Positions 35,551 through 44,068 of a DNA stretch of 64,000 nucleotides are shown piece after piece. The stretch is from Pseudomonadota bacterium (GTDB lineage Bacteria > Myxococcota_A > UBA796 > SXON01), in contig JAUXQH010000155.1 in NCBI GenBank assembly GCA_030685065.1, forward strand, positions 1 through 64,000, written 5' to 3'. The translations under genes and the position numbers were made by a program. Under the pieces are notes generated by a model, which was not told the origin of the DNA, did not search any database, and was given only the letters and a program-made list of their open reading frames with translations. Positions within the stretch are counted from its first letter, which is position 1, and each line of letters opens with the position of its first letter.

Positions 35551-35747
35551 CGAACCCCTGCGCGCAGCTTGGCACCGCGTCGGGGGATTCGTGACAATTC
35601 CACGTCCCGCGAGACCGTTCATCCACCGGGGTCCGGCGGCCCGACACCGCCTGACGTTTTGCCGATCAGTCTGACCGGGCGGCCGCGCCGGAGCATGTGA
35701 TAGCTCACCACGCGTTCGCACATGGGGGCGCGCTCCTGGAGACTCCC

Positions 35748-36263
35748 ATGGAACACACTCTCGAAGCCAGACGTCCGTTCCCTCGGTTCGGCTCCCGCGA
35801 GGACGCCCAGCGCTCCTCCCAGGCGCCGATCTGTGACGTGATCGAGGCGGACCACACCGAGATCCTCCGGCTGTTCGAGGCGATCGCGTGGTACGCGGAG
35901 GGGGAGGACGAGCGGCTCGACCTGTTCGGTCTGCTTCGTCAGAAGGTGCTCGCCCACATCCGGGCCCAGCGAGACGTGACCTATCCTTCCCTCGCGGCCG
36001 AGCTGCCGGTGACGGCCCGCTCGATCGAGGACCATCAGGCCATCCACACCGAGCTCGACAACCTCGGGCGAACGCCGGCCGGCGACAGGTGGTACGGAGA
36101 CTTCGCGGCGCTGCACGCCGGTGTTCGGGCCCACATGCAACGGGATCGGCGCTCGTTCTGCTCGCGCCTGAAGCAGGAGATCCCGCCCGCCGAGCAGATC
36201 GCGCTCGGCCGCGCGTACGAGTCTGCGCGGAACGAACACCTCAGGGAGCTTGCCGCCCGATGA
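35748..36263 (+). CDS. Hemerythrin-like (HHE) domain protein, partly altered ligand set
   Basis: 171 residues. Four-helix HHE-type pattern: EADHTEILRLFE, VLAHIRAQRDVTYPSL, EDHQAIHTEL and VRAHMQRDRRSF. The His positions are kept, but the first HxxxE carboxylate is Gln (HIRAQ) and the last is HMQRD (Asp). Metal binding is therefore possible but not certain. Hemerythrin-like domains bind O2 or NO at a di-iron site. The ATG at 35748 (MEHTLEARR) has GGAG about 9 nt upstream and is preferred over an in-frame ATG at 35697. The stop overlaps the start of the cyclase gene (ATGA), so the pair is translationally coupled, suggesting a sensor-output relationship. Confidence 0.75.
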   Translation: MEHTLEARRPFPRFGSREDAQRSSQAPICDVIEADHTEILRLFEAIAWYAEGEDERLDLFGLLRQKVLAHIRAQRDVTYPSLAAELPVTARSIEDHQAIHTELDNLGRTPAGDRWYGDFAALHAGVRAHMQRDRRSFCSRLKQEIPPAEQIALGRAYESARNEHLRELAAR

Positions 36264-37474
36264 CGCACGAGATCGACCGCCGCGATCAACCCACCGACGA
36301 GCGAGCAGGCCACGTCGAGCTCTCCGGCATGACGGACGCCACGCTGGATTGGCTCTGCCGTGACGCGCCCCGCCTCTCCACCATCGGCGAGGTGTTGGAA
36401 GGCCTGTCCGTGCGCCTCGTCGCCGAAGGCGTTCCCCTCGTCCGAGCCTGGCACGGCACCCTTCCGGTCCACCCGCTCGTCTTCGCGCGCGGCTGGTCGT
36501 GGGAGCCCGGGCAGGGCGGCGTGGAGGAGGTGATCTCGCAGGAAGGCCGCTCGGTGGCGCTCGATCACACCAGCCCACTGCATCGCATCCGGGACGCCGA
36601 CACCCGGGTGCGTCTGCGGCTGGACAGCCCCAGCGTGCCCGCCTACCCCCTGCTCTCCCGCCTCTATGCGGCCGGCGCGACCGACTACATCGTCTACGGG
36701 CTGCACGGCGGCCGCGTCCGCGCCTCGCTGTCCTTCACGACCAACGAGCCCGGGGGCTTCACCGCGGCCCAGCTGGCCCGCCTGGACCGCGTCCGGTCCT
36801 ACGCCGGTGTCACCCTCCAGTCCTTTCACTTGGAAGACCTGGCCTCCACGCTCCTCGGCACCTACCTCGGCAGCGGCCCGGGAAAGCGCGTGCTAAACGG
36901 GCAGGTCCACCGCGGCGATGGAGAGACGCTCCGCGCGGCGACCTGGTTCTGCGATCTACGGGGCTTCACCTCCGCGAGCGAGAGCCTCCCGTTGCCCGAG
37001 CTCCTCCTGCGCCTGAACGATTGGTTCGAGGCGATGGTCGGCGCGGTCGAGGCGCACGGCGGCGAGGTCCTGAAGTTCATGGGGGATGGGATGCTCGCCG
37101 CGTTCACGGAGCCGGATGCCGCGGCCGCGTGTCGCGCGGCGCTTCGGGCCGCGAAGGACGGGGAAGCCAGGATCGCGGAAGTGAACAAGCGGCGCGACCG
37201 TCGCGAGCGGCCGATCCTCTTCGGGCTGGCCTTGCACTACGGCGACGTGATGTACGGCAACATCGGCGCCCCCGCGCGGCTCGACTTCACCGTCATCGGC
37301 CCGGTGGTGAACCGCGCGGCGCGACTGCAGGCGCTCACCGCCGGCGTCGGACGCACCGTGGTCGTCTCCGAGACCTTTGCCAAGCTGTGCGACGAGCCGA
37401 TGATCTCGCTCGGAATGCACATGATGAAGGGGCTCCCCGAGCCGCTCGAGGTCTTCACTCCCGCTTGGGGGTAG
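36260..37474 (+). CDS. Class III adenylate/guanylate cyclase with N-terminal sensory region
   Basis: 404 residues. Residues 1-200 form a GAF-like or otherwise unassigned sensory region. The cyclase domain occupies about 215-400: WFCDLRGFTSASE (first metal Asp near 231), EVLKFMGDGMLAAF (substrate Lys and second metal Asp) and YGDVMYGNIGAPARLDFTVIGPVVNRAARLQ, with the Asp/Thr and Asn/Arg positions expected of an active, adenine-selecting enzyme. Thus cAMP from ATP is the most likely reaction. No membrane segment is seen. It is coupled by ATGA to the hemerythrin-like gene. Only 9 bp separate its stop from the convergent kinase gene. Confidence 0.88.
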   Translation: MTHEIDRRDQPTDERAGHVELSGMTDATLDWLCRDAPRLSTIGEVLEGLSVRLVAEGVPLVRAWHGTLPVHPLVFARGWSWEPGQGGVEEVISQEGRSVALDHTSPLHRIRDADTRVRLRLDSPSVPAYPLLSRLYAAGATDYIVYGLHGGRVRASLSFTTNEPGGFTAAQLARLDRVRSYAGVTLQSFHLEDLASTLLGTYLGSGPGKRVLNGQVHRGDGETLRAATWFCDLRGFTSASESLPLPELLLRLNDWFEAMVGAVEAHGGEVLKFMGDGMLAAFTEPDAAAACRAALRAAKDGEARIAEVNKRRDRRERPILFGLALHYGDVMYGNIGAPARLDFTVIGPVVNRAARLQALTAGVGRTVVVSETFAKLCDEPMISLGMHMMKGLPEPLEVFTPAWG

Positions 37475-37483
37475 CCCCGCCCG

Positions 37484-39046
37484 CTACGACGGCGGCAGGG
37501 TCCTCGGGAGCGTGAAGCTGAAGGTGGCGCCCTTGTCGAGCTCGGCGTACGCCGAGAGTTCGCCACCGTGCCGCTCCATCACCCGCTTGACGGTGATGAG
37601 CCCGATGCCGTTCCCCTCGAACTCGTCCTGGCGATGCAGGCGTTGGAAGGCGCCGAACAGCGCGGACGCATAGGCCATGTCGAAGCCCGCTCCGTCATCC
37701 CGGACGAAGTAGGCGCCGGTCTCGGCGTTCTCCCCGACCTCGATCGTGGGGGAAGCGGTCTTCGACGTGAACTTCCAGGCGTTCCGGAGCAGGTTGTCCA
37801 ACGCGATGCGCAGCAGGCGGGAGTCGCCTTCGGTGATCAGCCCCGGCGTGATGCGCGTGGTGACGTGCCGCTCCGGAGCCTCCCTCGCGAGCTCGGCGAG
37901 ACAGCTCGCGGCCAGCTCGCTCAGGTTGACCGGCTCGCGCCGCATCGCGTCGTGTGAGCAGTGGGAGAGATGGAGGAGATCGTTGATGAGGGCGTCCATC
38001 CAGCCCGCCGCCGAGTGAATCCGCGTGAGGAGATCCTGGCCTTCCTCGTCGAGCAACGGACTGTAGTCCTCCAACAGCGTCGTGCTGAAGCCGGCGATGC
38101 TCCGCAACGGTGCCCGAAGGTCGTGCGCTACCGCCGAATTGAACATCTCGAGCTCGCGGTTCGAGAACTCGATCTCGCCGTTCGCGGCCTGGAGCTGCTC
38201 CGCCGTCGTGCGCAGCACGCTGTTCGCCTCCTCCAGGGCCTGCCGCGCGAGGTGGCGCTCCGTGACGTTTTGACGAATCCCCTGGACGTGCGCGGGCTCG
38301 TCGGGCGCGTCGTCGACGACCACGGCCTCGTCGAGCACCCACACCACGCGGTCATCCGCGGCGAGCATGCGGTACTCGGTCGAGAACGGCACCCGCCTGG
38401 AAACCGCGCTCGCGAAGTCGCTGCACACCTGTTCGCGGTCCTCCGGGTGGACCCGCTTCACCCAGAGCTCGCAGTCCTTCACGAACGCATCGGCCACGAA
38501 TCCGAGGATCCCCTCGATCTGGGGGCTCATGTACCGGTTGGCTCCAAACGCCCCGAGCTCCGCCGAGTACACGGCCACTGGGGTCTTCTCCACCAGGCGG
38601 CGATAGCGTGCTTCTGATGCGGCGAGTTGAATGGCCTGCTGCTCGATGAGCGCGCGCTTGCGCGCGAGGTCGACGAACGCGGCGACCTTCGAGCACAACA
38701 TGTCCGCGGGCACCGGCTTGAACAGGTAATCGACCGCCCCCAGGCGATAGCCGCGTGCCACATGCTCGTCCGCCTGGCTGATCGCGGTCACGAAGATGAT
38801 GGGGACATCCCGCGTGCGTGCGCGTTTCCGGATGATCTCGGCGGTCTGGAAACCGTCCATGACGGGCATCTGCACGTCCATGAGGATCGCGCAGAACTCG
38901 CGTCGCAACAGGCACGTGAGGGCCTCCGCCCCGGACAGCGCGGTCACGACCTCCGCGCCGACCCCCTCCAACGCCGCCGACATCGCGAGAATGTTCGCCG
39001 GGTTGTCGTCGACCAGGAGTACGCTGACGTCGAAGGGCTGACTCAT
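37484..39046 (-). CDS. Hybrid receiver-PAS-histidine kinase
   Basis: 520 residues. Receiver about 8-130 (LLVDDNPAN, phospho-acceptor Asp57 in ILMDVQMP, FVTAIS, LFKPV). PAS/PAC about 145-270, ending in QNVTERH. HisKA with NSAVAHDLRAPLRSI (His near 307), then HATPase with N box LDNLLRNAWKF, G1 DDGAGFD and G2 GNGIGLITVKRVMERHGG. The FNSAVAHDLRAPL form is that of phytochrome-like cytosolic kinases. All catalytic boxes are intact, so it should autophosphorylate; the N-terminal receiver makes it a target of another kinase. The start has no ribosome site of its own but overlaps the stop of a 34-codon leader ORF (ATGA). Confidence 0.88.
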   Translation of the reverse strand: MSQPFDVSVLLVDDNPANILAMSAALEGVGAEVVTALSGAEALTCLLRREFCAILMDVQMPVMDGFQTAEIIRKRARTRDVPIIFVTAISQADEHVARGYRLGAVDYLFKPVPADMLCSKVAAFVDLARKRALIEQQAIQLAASEARYRRLVEKTPVAVYSAELGAFGANRYMSPQIEGILGFVADAFVKDCELWVKRVHPEDREQVCSDFASAVSRRVPFSTEYRMLAADDRVVWVLDEAVVVDDAPDEPAHVQGIRQNVTERHLARQALEEANSVLRTTAEQLQAANGEIEFSNRELEMFNSAVAHDLRAPLRSIAGFSTTLLEDYSPLLDEEGQDLLTRIHSAAGWMDALINDLLHLSHCSHDAMRREPVNLSELAASCLAELAREAPERHVTTRITPGLITEGDSRLLRIALDNLLRNAWKFTSKTASPTIEVGENAETGAYFVRDDGAGFDMAYASALFGAFQRLHRQDEFEGNGIGLITVKRVMERHGGELSAYAELDKGATFSFTLPRTLPPS

Positions 39047-39147
39047 GGAATTGCCTGTACGTTGGAACCCGCGACAGGGGAGGAAGCGGGCACGGACGTG
39101 TTAGAAATGGGGTCGCTGCCGGTGTCATGGACAATACCACCTTTCAT
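39043..39147 (-). CDS. 34-residue leader ORF coupled to histidine kinase
   Basis: ATG at 39147, preceded by a strong AGGAGG eight nt upstream. The 34-codon ORF (MKGGIVHDTGSDP...NVQAIP) ends with TGA at 39045-39043, overlapping the kinase ATG as ATGA. The kinase itself lacks a visible ribosome site, so this ORF could deliver ribosomes to it by termination-reinitiation. The peptide is Ser/Pro/Gly-rich with no recognisable domain, so its product may not matter. Confidence 0.5.
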   Translation of the reverse strand: MKGGIVHDTGSDPISNTSVPASSPVAGSNVQAIP

Positions 39148-39188
39148 CAGTGGCACCTCCTCGATGTTACACAAACGGCACGCTTCCA

Positions 39189-39217
39189 TTGACTTTTGAC
39201 GGAACCTGTGCTCTACT
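39189..39217 (+). promoter_or_regulatory. Sigma-70-like promoter for double-receiver gene
   Basis: TTGACT (39189-39194, five of six to the -35 consensus), an exact 17-bp spacer, then TCTACT (39212-39217, four of six to the -10 consensus). It lies about 80 bp before the GTG start of the response regulator gene, within the 148-bp stretch between the leader ORF start and that gene. Confidence 0.45.
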
Positions 39218-39294
39218 CGCGCTCGTGTCTCCGATGCGCATCCGCGCTGTGGATCCGGAGCCATTGGACGCGCAGCGCGCGCGGAGGAAATCGG

Positions 39295-40488
39295 GTGAGG
39301 AGCTACGCCATCCTGCTCGTCGAGGACAACCCAGACGACGTAAAGCAGACACTACGGGCATTTGCCCGCAACAATATTGCCAACGAAGTTGTCGTCGCAC
39401 GGGATGGCGCCGAGGCGCTCGACTATCTGTTCGCCACGGGAAAGCACGCGGGCCGCGACAGCTCCATCCAGCCCGGCCTGATCCTGCTGGACCTCAAGCT
39501 CCCGCGCGTCTCCGGTCTCCAGGTCCTCGAGCGGATCCGCGTGGATCCGCGCTCCAGGGGCGTTCCGGTCGTGATCTTGACCTCCTCTTCCGAGCAGCAG
39601 GATGTGGCCGCCAGCTACGCCGCGGGCGCGAACAACTACCTCCGAAAGCCGGTTCACTTCGCTTCGTTCCTCAGCGCCGTTCGCGCGGTCGGGCTGTTCT
39701 GGACCCTCGTGGAGAGCGGCCTGGCGCTGCTGCACCCCGAGATCGACGACTCCTCGCCCGATGCGGCCGAGCCCGCCGCCGCCCCGCCCGTGCCGCCGTC
39801 GGTCCCGCCGCGGCCGACCGAGATCCTGATCGGGATGCCCGAGGGTGACGCGCGGGCACGGATGGTCCAGGCCCTCGAATCGGAGGGACACACGGTGCAC
39901 CAGACGAATACGGCGCACGGGGTGTACGGGCGGCTCTTCTCCCGATTTCCGGACGTCCTCGTCCTCGCCCATGACCTCCCCGACATCAGCGGGGTGGATG
40001 TCGCGCGCACGCTGCGGGAGTCGCCGCAGGGTCGCGCCGTCACCTCCGTGATCGTCACCTCGGATGTGGCTCGTTGTCGGGTGGAGATCCCGGACGAAGA
40101 AATCCACATCCTCGAGCGCGCCCTCGACCCGAGGCCCATCGTCGCGCTGATGCGCAGGATGCGGCTCTCGGCGTTGCTACGCGATCTGGCGGCCGACCGT
40201 GCGCGGATGCAGCCAGCCGCCGGGGCCGGACACACCTCCAACGGAGACCCGCGGCGCCCCGCGGAGGGAGGTGCGTCCGCGCCAGAAGCCTGGGCCCTGC
40301 TCGATCTGCCCGTCACCGCGCCCCCCGAGGCGGTCTCTCACGCCCTCCACGCCCTGACCAACGCGCTCGAAGAGCGCGCGGCCAACGCGACCAGCGCGCA
40401 TGTGCGCACCCAGACCTCCATCCTCGCGGCGCGCCTGCGTCAGTCTGCGAACGAGCTGGTGGAGCTGCACGCGTCCGTGCGGGCGTGA
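39295..40488 (+). CDS. Double-receiver response regulator, second receiver degenerate
   Basis: 397 residues from a GTG with GGAGGAAA six nt upstream. The first receiver (about 4-140) is Rcp1-like and complete: ILLVEDNPDDVKQ, Asp66 in LILLDLKLP, VVILTSSS and NYLRKPV. After a Pro/Ala linker comes a second receiver-like domain (about 180-290) whose acidic pair reads MPEGD, whose phospho-acceptor position is Ala (VLVLAHDLPD) and whose Lys is lost (ILERALD). It should not be phosphorylated there. A C-terminal helical domain of about 80 residues follows. No DNA-binding domain. Clear paralog of the gene at 41510, with which it shares length, order and opening motif. Confidence 0.85.
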   Translation: MRSYAILLVEDNPDDVKQTLRAFARNNIANEVVVARDGAEALDYLFATGKHAGRDSSIQPGLILLDLKLPRVSGLQVLERIRVDPRSRGVPVVILTSSSEQQDVAASYAAGANNYLRKPVHFASFLSAVRAVGLFWTLVESGLALLHPEIDDSSPDAAEPAAAPPVPPSVPPRPTEILIGMPEGDARARMVQALESEGHTVHQTNTAHGVYGRLFSRFPDVLVLAHDLPDISGVDVARTLRESPQGRAVTSVIVTSDVARCRVEIPDEEIHILERALDPRPIVALMRRMRLSALLRDLAADRARMQPAAGAGHTSNGDPRRPAEGGASAPEAWALLDLPVTAPPEAVSHALHALTNALEERAANATSAHVRTQTSILAARLRQSANELVELHASVRA

Positions 40489-40512
40489 CCCGTTCGGAGT
40501 GACCCGTTCGGA
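40485..40512. repeat. 14-bp tandem duplication across a stop codon
   Basis: gtgacccgttcgga occurs at 40485-40498 and 40499-40512, a perfect tandem pair. The first copy contains the TGA stop of the double-receiver gene. It has no evident regulatory feature and may record slippage, like the 14-bp triplication at 17250. Confidence 0.75.
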
Positions 40513-40587
40513 GCGACACGATCAGGGGGCATCCTCCCCGAGCGACGCGCCCAGCGGGGAGCGTGTTAGTGTTGGGAAGGAGCTCAG

Positions 40588-41397
40588 ATGCCTACCTACA
40601 AGATCTCGAGTGACAAGCTGCGTGTTTCGGTAGAGTCGGACAGCTGGCTCTATGCAGTCGCGAGCGCGCTTCCCCAATTCGGGCTCGAGCCCAACGCGCT
40701 CGATCAGATGATCTGTTCGATGAATCCGGACGGCAGCATCGGCGTGATGGACGCCGTGAGCAAGGTGCGGATGCGCGTCAGCAGCGAGGAGGACGACCAG
40801 GTTTGCGGCTTGGAAATGCCGCCCGCCTCCATGACGCTCGACGGCGCCGAGCCGCCGGTTGACCTGGTCCCGCCGCCTCGTAGCTGGGGCTGGGACGTCG
40901 GTGCTCCGAGCACCCGCCTGGCGGTGGCGCTCGAGCGAGTTGACACAATTTACGCAGCTCCCGACGTCGCGACCGCCTGTAACATTGCGCTGCAAATCGT
41001 GACCAATCTTGTTGCGGCGGACTCCGGTGCGGTGCTTTTGCGTGGCGCGGGAACGAAGAGCCTGAGCTTCGAGGCCGCTGTGGGTCCGCAGGCGTCCCGC
41101 GTGCTGAAGACCACGCTGCCCATGGCGGAGGGCATCGCCGGATTTTCCTACACGTCCGGCATCGGGGTGATCATCCAGAACGTCGACGCAGACGGTCGGT
41201 TCGCCTCCGAGGTCGATCGCGCCTCGGGCTACCGCACCCGCTCGCTGCTCGCGGCTCCGGTCCGCGTGGTGGATGGCCCCATCTTCGGCTGCCTGGAGCT
41301 GCTGAACGCTCCCGCGGGCTTCCAGCCCGAGGATCTCGAGATCGTGCGCGTCGTTGCCGGCGCGCTGGCCGGTCGGCTGCGCGCCCTCACCGAATAA
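40588..41397 (+). CDS. GAF domain protein with conserved N-terminal module (paralog A)
   Basis: 269 residues, with AAGGAG six nt before the ATG. Residues 1-70 form an N-terminal module (MPTYKISSDKLRVSVES; LPQFGLEPNALDQMIC; MNPDGSIGV) that also occurs in the protein at 60720 and that I cannot assign. A linker and then a GAF domain (about 115-265) follow: CNIALQIVTNLVAADSGAVLL, LPMAEGIAGFSYTSGIGVIIQN, DRASGYRTRSLLAAPVRVVDG and FGCLELLNAP. The GAF domain is of the small-molecule-binding type and no output domain is present, so it probably acts by protein-protein contact. It sits between the two paralogous double-receiver genes. Confidence 0.8.
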   Translation: MPTYKISSDKLRVSVESDSWLYAVASALPQFGLEPNALDQMICSMNPDGSIGVMDAVSKVRMRVSSEEDDQVCGLEMPPASMTLDGAEPPVDLVPPPRSWGWDVGAPSTRLAVALERVDTIYAAPDVATACNIALQIVTNLVAADSGAVLLRGAGTKSLSFEAAVGPQASRVLKTTLPMAEGIAGFSYTSGIGVIIQNVDADGRFASEVDRASGYRTRSLLAAPVRVVDGPIFGCLELLNAPAGFQPEDLEIVRVVAGALAGRLRALTE

Positions 41398-41509
41398 GGC
41401 AAACACGCCGCAAAGCGGTGTCTTCGGGCCGCGTAAGCGCCGCGAAAGAACCGCAAACGGCCGGGCCCGCGCGCCTACGGTTAGAATGTGCCGCCATGGA
41501 AGGCGCGAC

Positions 41510-42706
41510 ATGCAAGAACGGCTCTACTTCCTCGGGGGCGGTCCGCTGAAGAGCGACCTCATTCTGTTGGTCGAGGACAACCCGGACGACGTAAAGCAGA
41601 CGCTTCGGTCGTTCGCCAAGCATCAGATCGCCAACGAGGTTTTCGTGGCGCGAGACGGCGCCGAGGCCTTGGACTACCTGTTTGCGGCGGGTCAATGGGC
41701 GCAGCGGGACCCGACGGTGCTCCCCGGCCTGATCCTGTTGGATCTCAAGCTCCCCCGCGTCGGTGGATTGCAGGTCCTCGCGCGGCTCCGCGCCGAGGAA
41801 CGAACCAAGCGCATCCCGGTGGTGATCCTGACCTCCTCGTCGGAAGAGTCGGACATGGTCCAGAGCTATTCCCAGGGTGCCAACATATTCGTGCGCAAGC
41901 CGGTCGATTTTACCGGCATCCTCACCGCCGCACGGTCGCTCGGGCTCTACTGGACGCTCCTCAATTCCGGCCTGACGCTCATCCATCGCGAGCACGTGAT
42001 CGTGCGGCCGCCGGGGGACGCTCCGCCGGCCCTCCCCGAGCCCGAGGCCGAGCTCGAGACCGAGCTGGTCGCGGCGAGCGAGTGCGAGCCGGCGCTCTGG
42101 ATCCACGCGAGCGATGTCGCCGAGATCGTCGTGGGCATCGACGACGAAGATCTCTGCCGCCTGGTCACGATCACGCTTCGGGCCGACGGGCACCGGGTTC
42201 GGCAGGGCAAGAACGCGCTGGATGCCTTTCGCTTGCTGTTTTCGCTCCTGCCGGACATCGTCATCCTCGACAGCCAGCTCGCCGATATCAATGGAATCGA
42301 GATCGTCCGCGCGCTCCGGGAGACCCCGCACGGACAGCGCGTGACCCCGATCCTCCTTGCGTCCAATCCCGCGGAGGCGACCGAGAACCTGCAGGATCCG
42401 GGCGTGCCCATCGTCGGCAAACCCGTCAACATCCTGGCGCTGGCCGACATGGTGCGGGAGATCTGCCCGAAGCGGCAGGGCGCGGTGGACCACACGCCCG
42501 CGCAGCCCACCGCCTACGACCTGCTCGGGCTCGCGGAAGGCACCGCCCCCGAGCTGATCGCGAAGGCGGCCGACTCCTTGATCCGCCACTTCGGCGACCT
42601 AGAACGCCAGGCCCGCAGCACGCACGCACGCGCGCGCGCAGCCGCCGTGATCTCCCGCGTGAGAACCGCACGTACCGACCTGCTCGGCGGAGCGATCGAC
42701 CCGTAG
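41510..42706 (+). CDS. Double-receiver response regulator, both receivers intact
   Basis: 398 residues; the ATG at 41510 has GGAAGG six nt upstream. Receiver one (about 15-150) is complete: LILLVEDNPDDVKQ, Asp78 in LILLDLKLP, VILTSSSEE and IFVRKPVD. The second receiver (about 200-325) is also complete: GIDDEDLC, phospho-Asp near 253 in IVILDSQLAD, ILLASNP and IVGKPVN. A C-terminal helical domain of about 80 residues ends the protein. There is no HTH or enzymatic output, so it likely works as a phospho-relay or by partner binding. Paralogous to the 39295 gene, which differs in having lost the second phosphorylation site. Confidence 0.86.
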   Translation: MQERLYFLGGGPLKSDLILLVEDNPDDVKQTLRSFAKHQIANEVFVARDGAEALDYLFAAGQWAQRDPTVLPGLILLDLKLPRVGGLQVLARLRAEERTKRIPVVILTSSSEESDMVQSYSQGANIFVRKPVDFTGILTAARSLGLYWTLLNSGLTLIHREHVIVRPPGDAPPALPEPEAELETELVAASECEPALWIHASDVAEIVVGIDDEDLCRLVTITLRADGHRVRQGKNALDAFRLLFSLLPDIVILDSQLADINGIEIVRALRETPHGQRVTPILLASNPAEATENLQDPGVPIVGKPVNILALADMVREICPKRQGAVDHTPAQPTAYDLLGLAEGTAPELIAKAADSLIRHFGDLERQARSTHARARAAAVISRVRTARTDLLGGAIDP

Positions 42707-42790
42707 CGCGGACGCCGATCCGTTGTTCCGCCTCGGCTGGTCCCGGGCCGGCGCAATCGGCTATGTGTCGCCTTTGGTAGGCGCCCTGAC

Positions 42791-44068
42791 ATGACCCCTC
42801 GGGAGGGAGCGATCCCCGTCGACTCGCTGATGCGACTGCTCGCCGTGAGCCGAAAGCTCTCCGCGCCCATGGAGCTCGAAAGCGTGCTCAGCCTGGTGAT
42901 CGACGCGGGGCGAGAGGTGCTCGGCGCCGAGCGCGGGACCATTCTTCTCTACGATGCGTCACGACGCGAGCTGTACGCCAAGGTGGCGACCGGCCACGAA
43001 CACATCCGCGTCACCATCGACTCGGGAATCGCGGGTGCGTGCGCACGGACACGAAAAACCGTCAACGTCGAGGACGTGGACTCCGATCCCCGCTTCAACC
43101 CCCAAATCGACCGCACGACCGGCTTTCGTACCCGCTGCCTTGTCTCGGTTCCGCTCGTCGGGCTCGATGAGGAGCTCGTCGGGGTGATGCAGCTCCTCAA
43201 CCCCGCGCGAGGGTACTTCGACCAGGGTGACGAAAACATCGCGGAGGTGCTGGCGAGCCACGCCGCCGTGGCCATCCAGCGCGAACGTCTGCTCGCCGAG
43301 CGGATCGTCCGCCTGAAGATGGAACGCGACCTCGAGGCCGCCCGCGTCATCCAGGAGGGCGTGCTCCCGCGGCTCCTCCCAATTCCCGCCGGATATGACG
43401 TCGCGGCCTTCAGCCGCCCGGCCGAACAGACCGGCGGTGACCTGTACGACGTGATCCGGCTGGGCCCGAGCCCGTCCTCTCCCATTGCGTTCCTCCTGGC
43501 GGACGCCTCGGGACACGGAATCGGCCCCGCGCTCTCCGTGGTGCAGGTTCGGGCCATGCTCCGGATGGGGCTACGCTTGGGTGCCAGCCTCGAGGACCTC
43601 GTGCGCCAGATCGACGCTCAGCTCCTACAGGACCTCGGGGACGACCAATTCGTGACCGCTTTTTTCGGCTGTCTCGATCCCGTCGGGCACGAGTTGGTGT
43701 ACCACGCCGCCGGTCAGGGCCCCCTCCTCCACTTCCACGCAGCCGACGGCAGGGCCGAATGGAGAGGGGCCTCCGCGCTCCCGCTGGGAGTCGCAGAGGT
43801 CGAGGTGATGGCGCCGTCCCTGACGATGCATCTGGAGCCGGGCGATTTCATCGTCCTTCTCACCGATGGAATCTACGAGTGCGCCGACCCCTCGGGGGCG
43901 GTGTACGGGGAGGAGCGCGTGGTCGACCTCATCGTTCGCCATCGAACCCTCGATGCCCGCAGCGTCCTCGGCGCCCTCTTGCGCGCGGTCGACTCGTTCG
44001 CGGCAGGGGCGCCCCAGGCCGACGATCTGACCGCGATCATCATTCAACGCCGCGCGGCGGACCACTAG
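42791..44068 (+). CDS. GAF-SpoIIE (PP2C-type) serine phosphatase, RsbU-like
   Basis: 425 residues. GAF domain about 20-170 (GAERGTILLYDASRRELYAKV, DSGIAGACARTRKTVNVEDV, VGVMQLLNP). A coiled linker with ERDLEAARVIQEGVLPRLLP leads into the SpoIIE/PP2C domain, with metal Asp residues visible in QTGGDLYDVI, LLADASGHGIGPALS, LLTDGIYE and ADDLTAII. Such proteins dephosphorylate STAS-domain anti-sigma antagonists in partner-switch cascades. The STAS and kinase partners expected for this are present at 57840 and 58162, though the pairing is inference. No clear ribosome site precedes the ATG. Confidence 0.88.
   Translation: MTPREGAIPVDSLMRLLAVSRKLSAPMELESVLSLVIDAGREVLGAERGTILLYDASRRELYAKVATGHEHIRVTIDSGIAGACARTRKTVNVEDVDSDPRFNPQIDRTTGFRTRCLVSVPLVGLDEELVGVMQLLNPARGYFDQGDENIAEVLASHAAVAIQRERLLAERIVRLKMERDLEAARVIQEGVLPRLLPIPAGYDVAAFSRPAEQTGGDLYDVIRLGPSPSSPIAFLLADASGHGIGPALSVVQVRAMLRMGLRLGASLEDLVRQIDAQLLQDLGDDQFVTAFFGCLDPVGHELVYHAAGQGPLLHFHAADGRAEWRGASALPLGVAEVEVMAPSLTMHLEPGDFIVLLTDGIYECADPSGAVYGEERVVDLIVRHRTLDARSVLGALLRAVDSFAAGAPQADDLTAIIIQRRAADH

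Noticed and set aside
35452..35700. Plus-strand ORF of about 80 codons in the gap before the hemerythrin-like gene
   Set aside because: Arg/Pro/Ser-rich translation with no domain, no ribosome site, and it overlaps the presumed divergent promoter region.
41403..41421. Short stem ccgc-aaa-gcgg with imperfect acac/gtgt extension after the GAF gene
   Set aside because: The stem is short and bulged; not strong enough to call a terminator.
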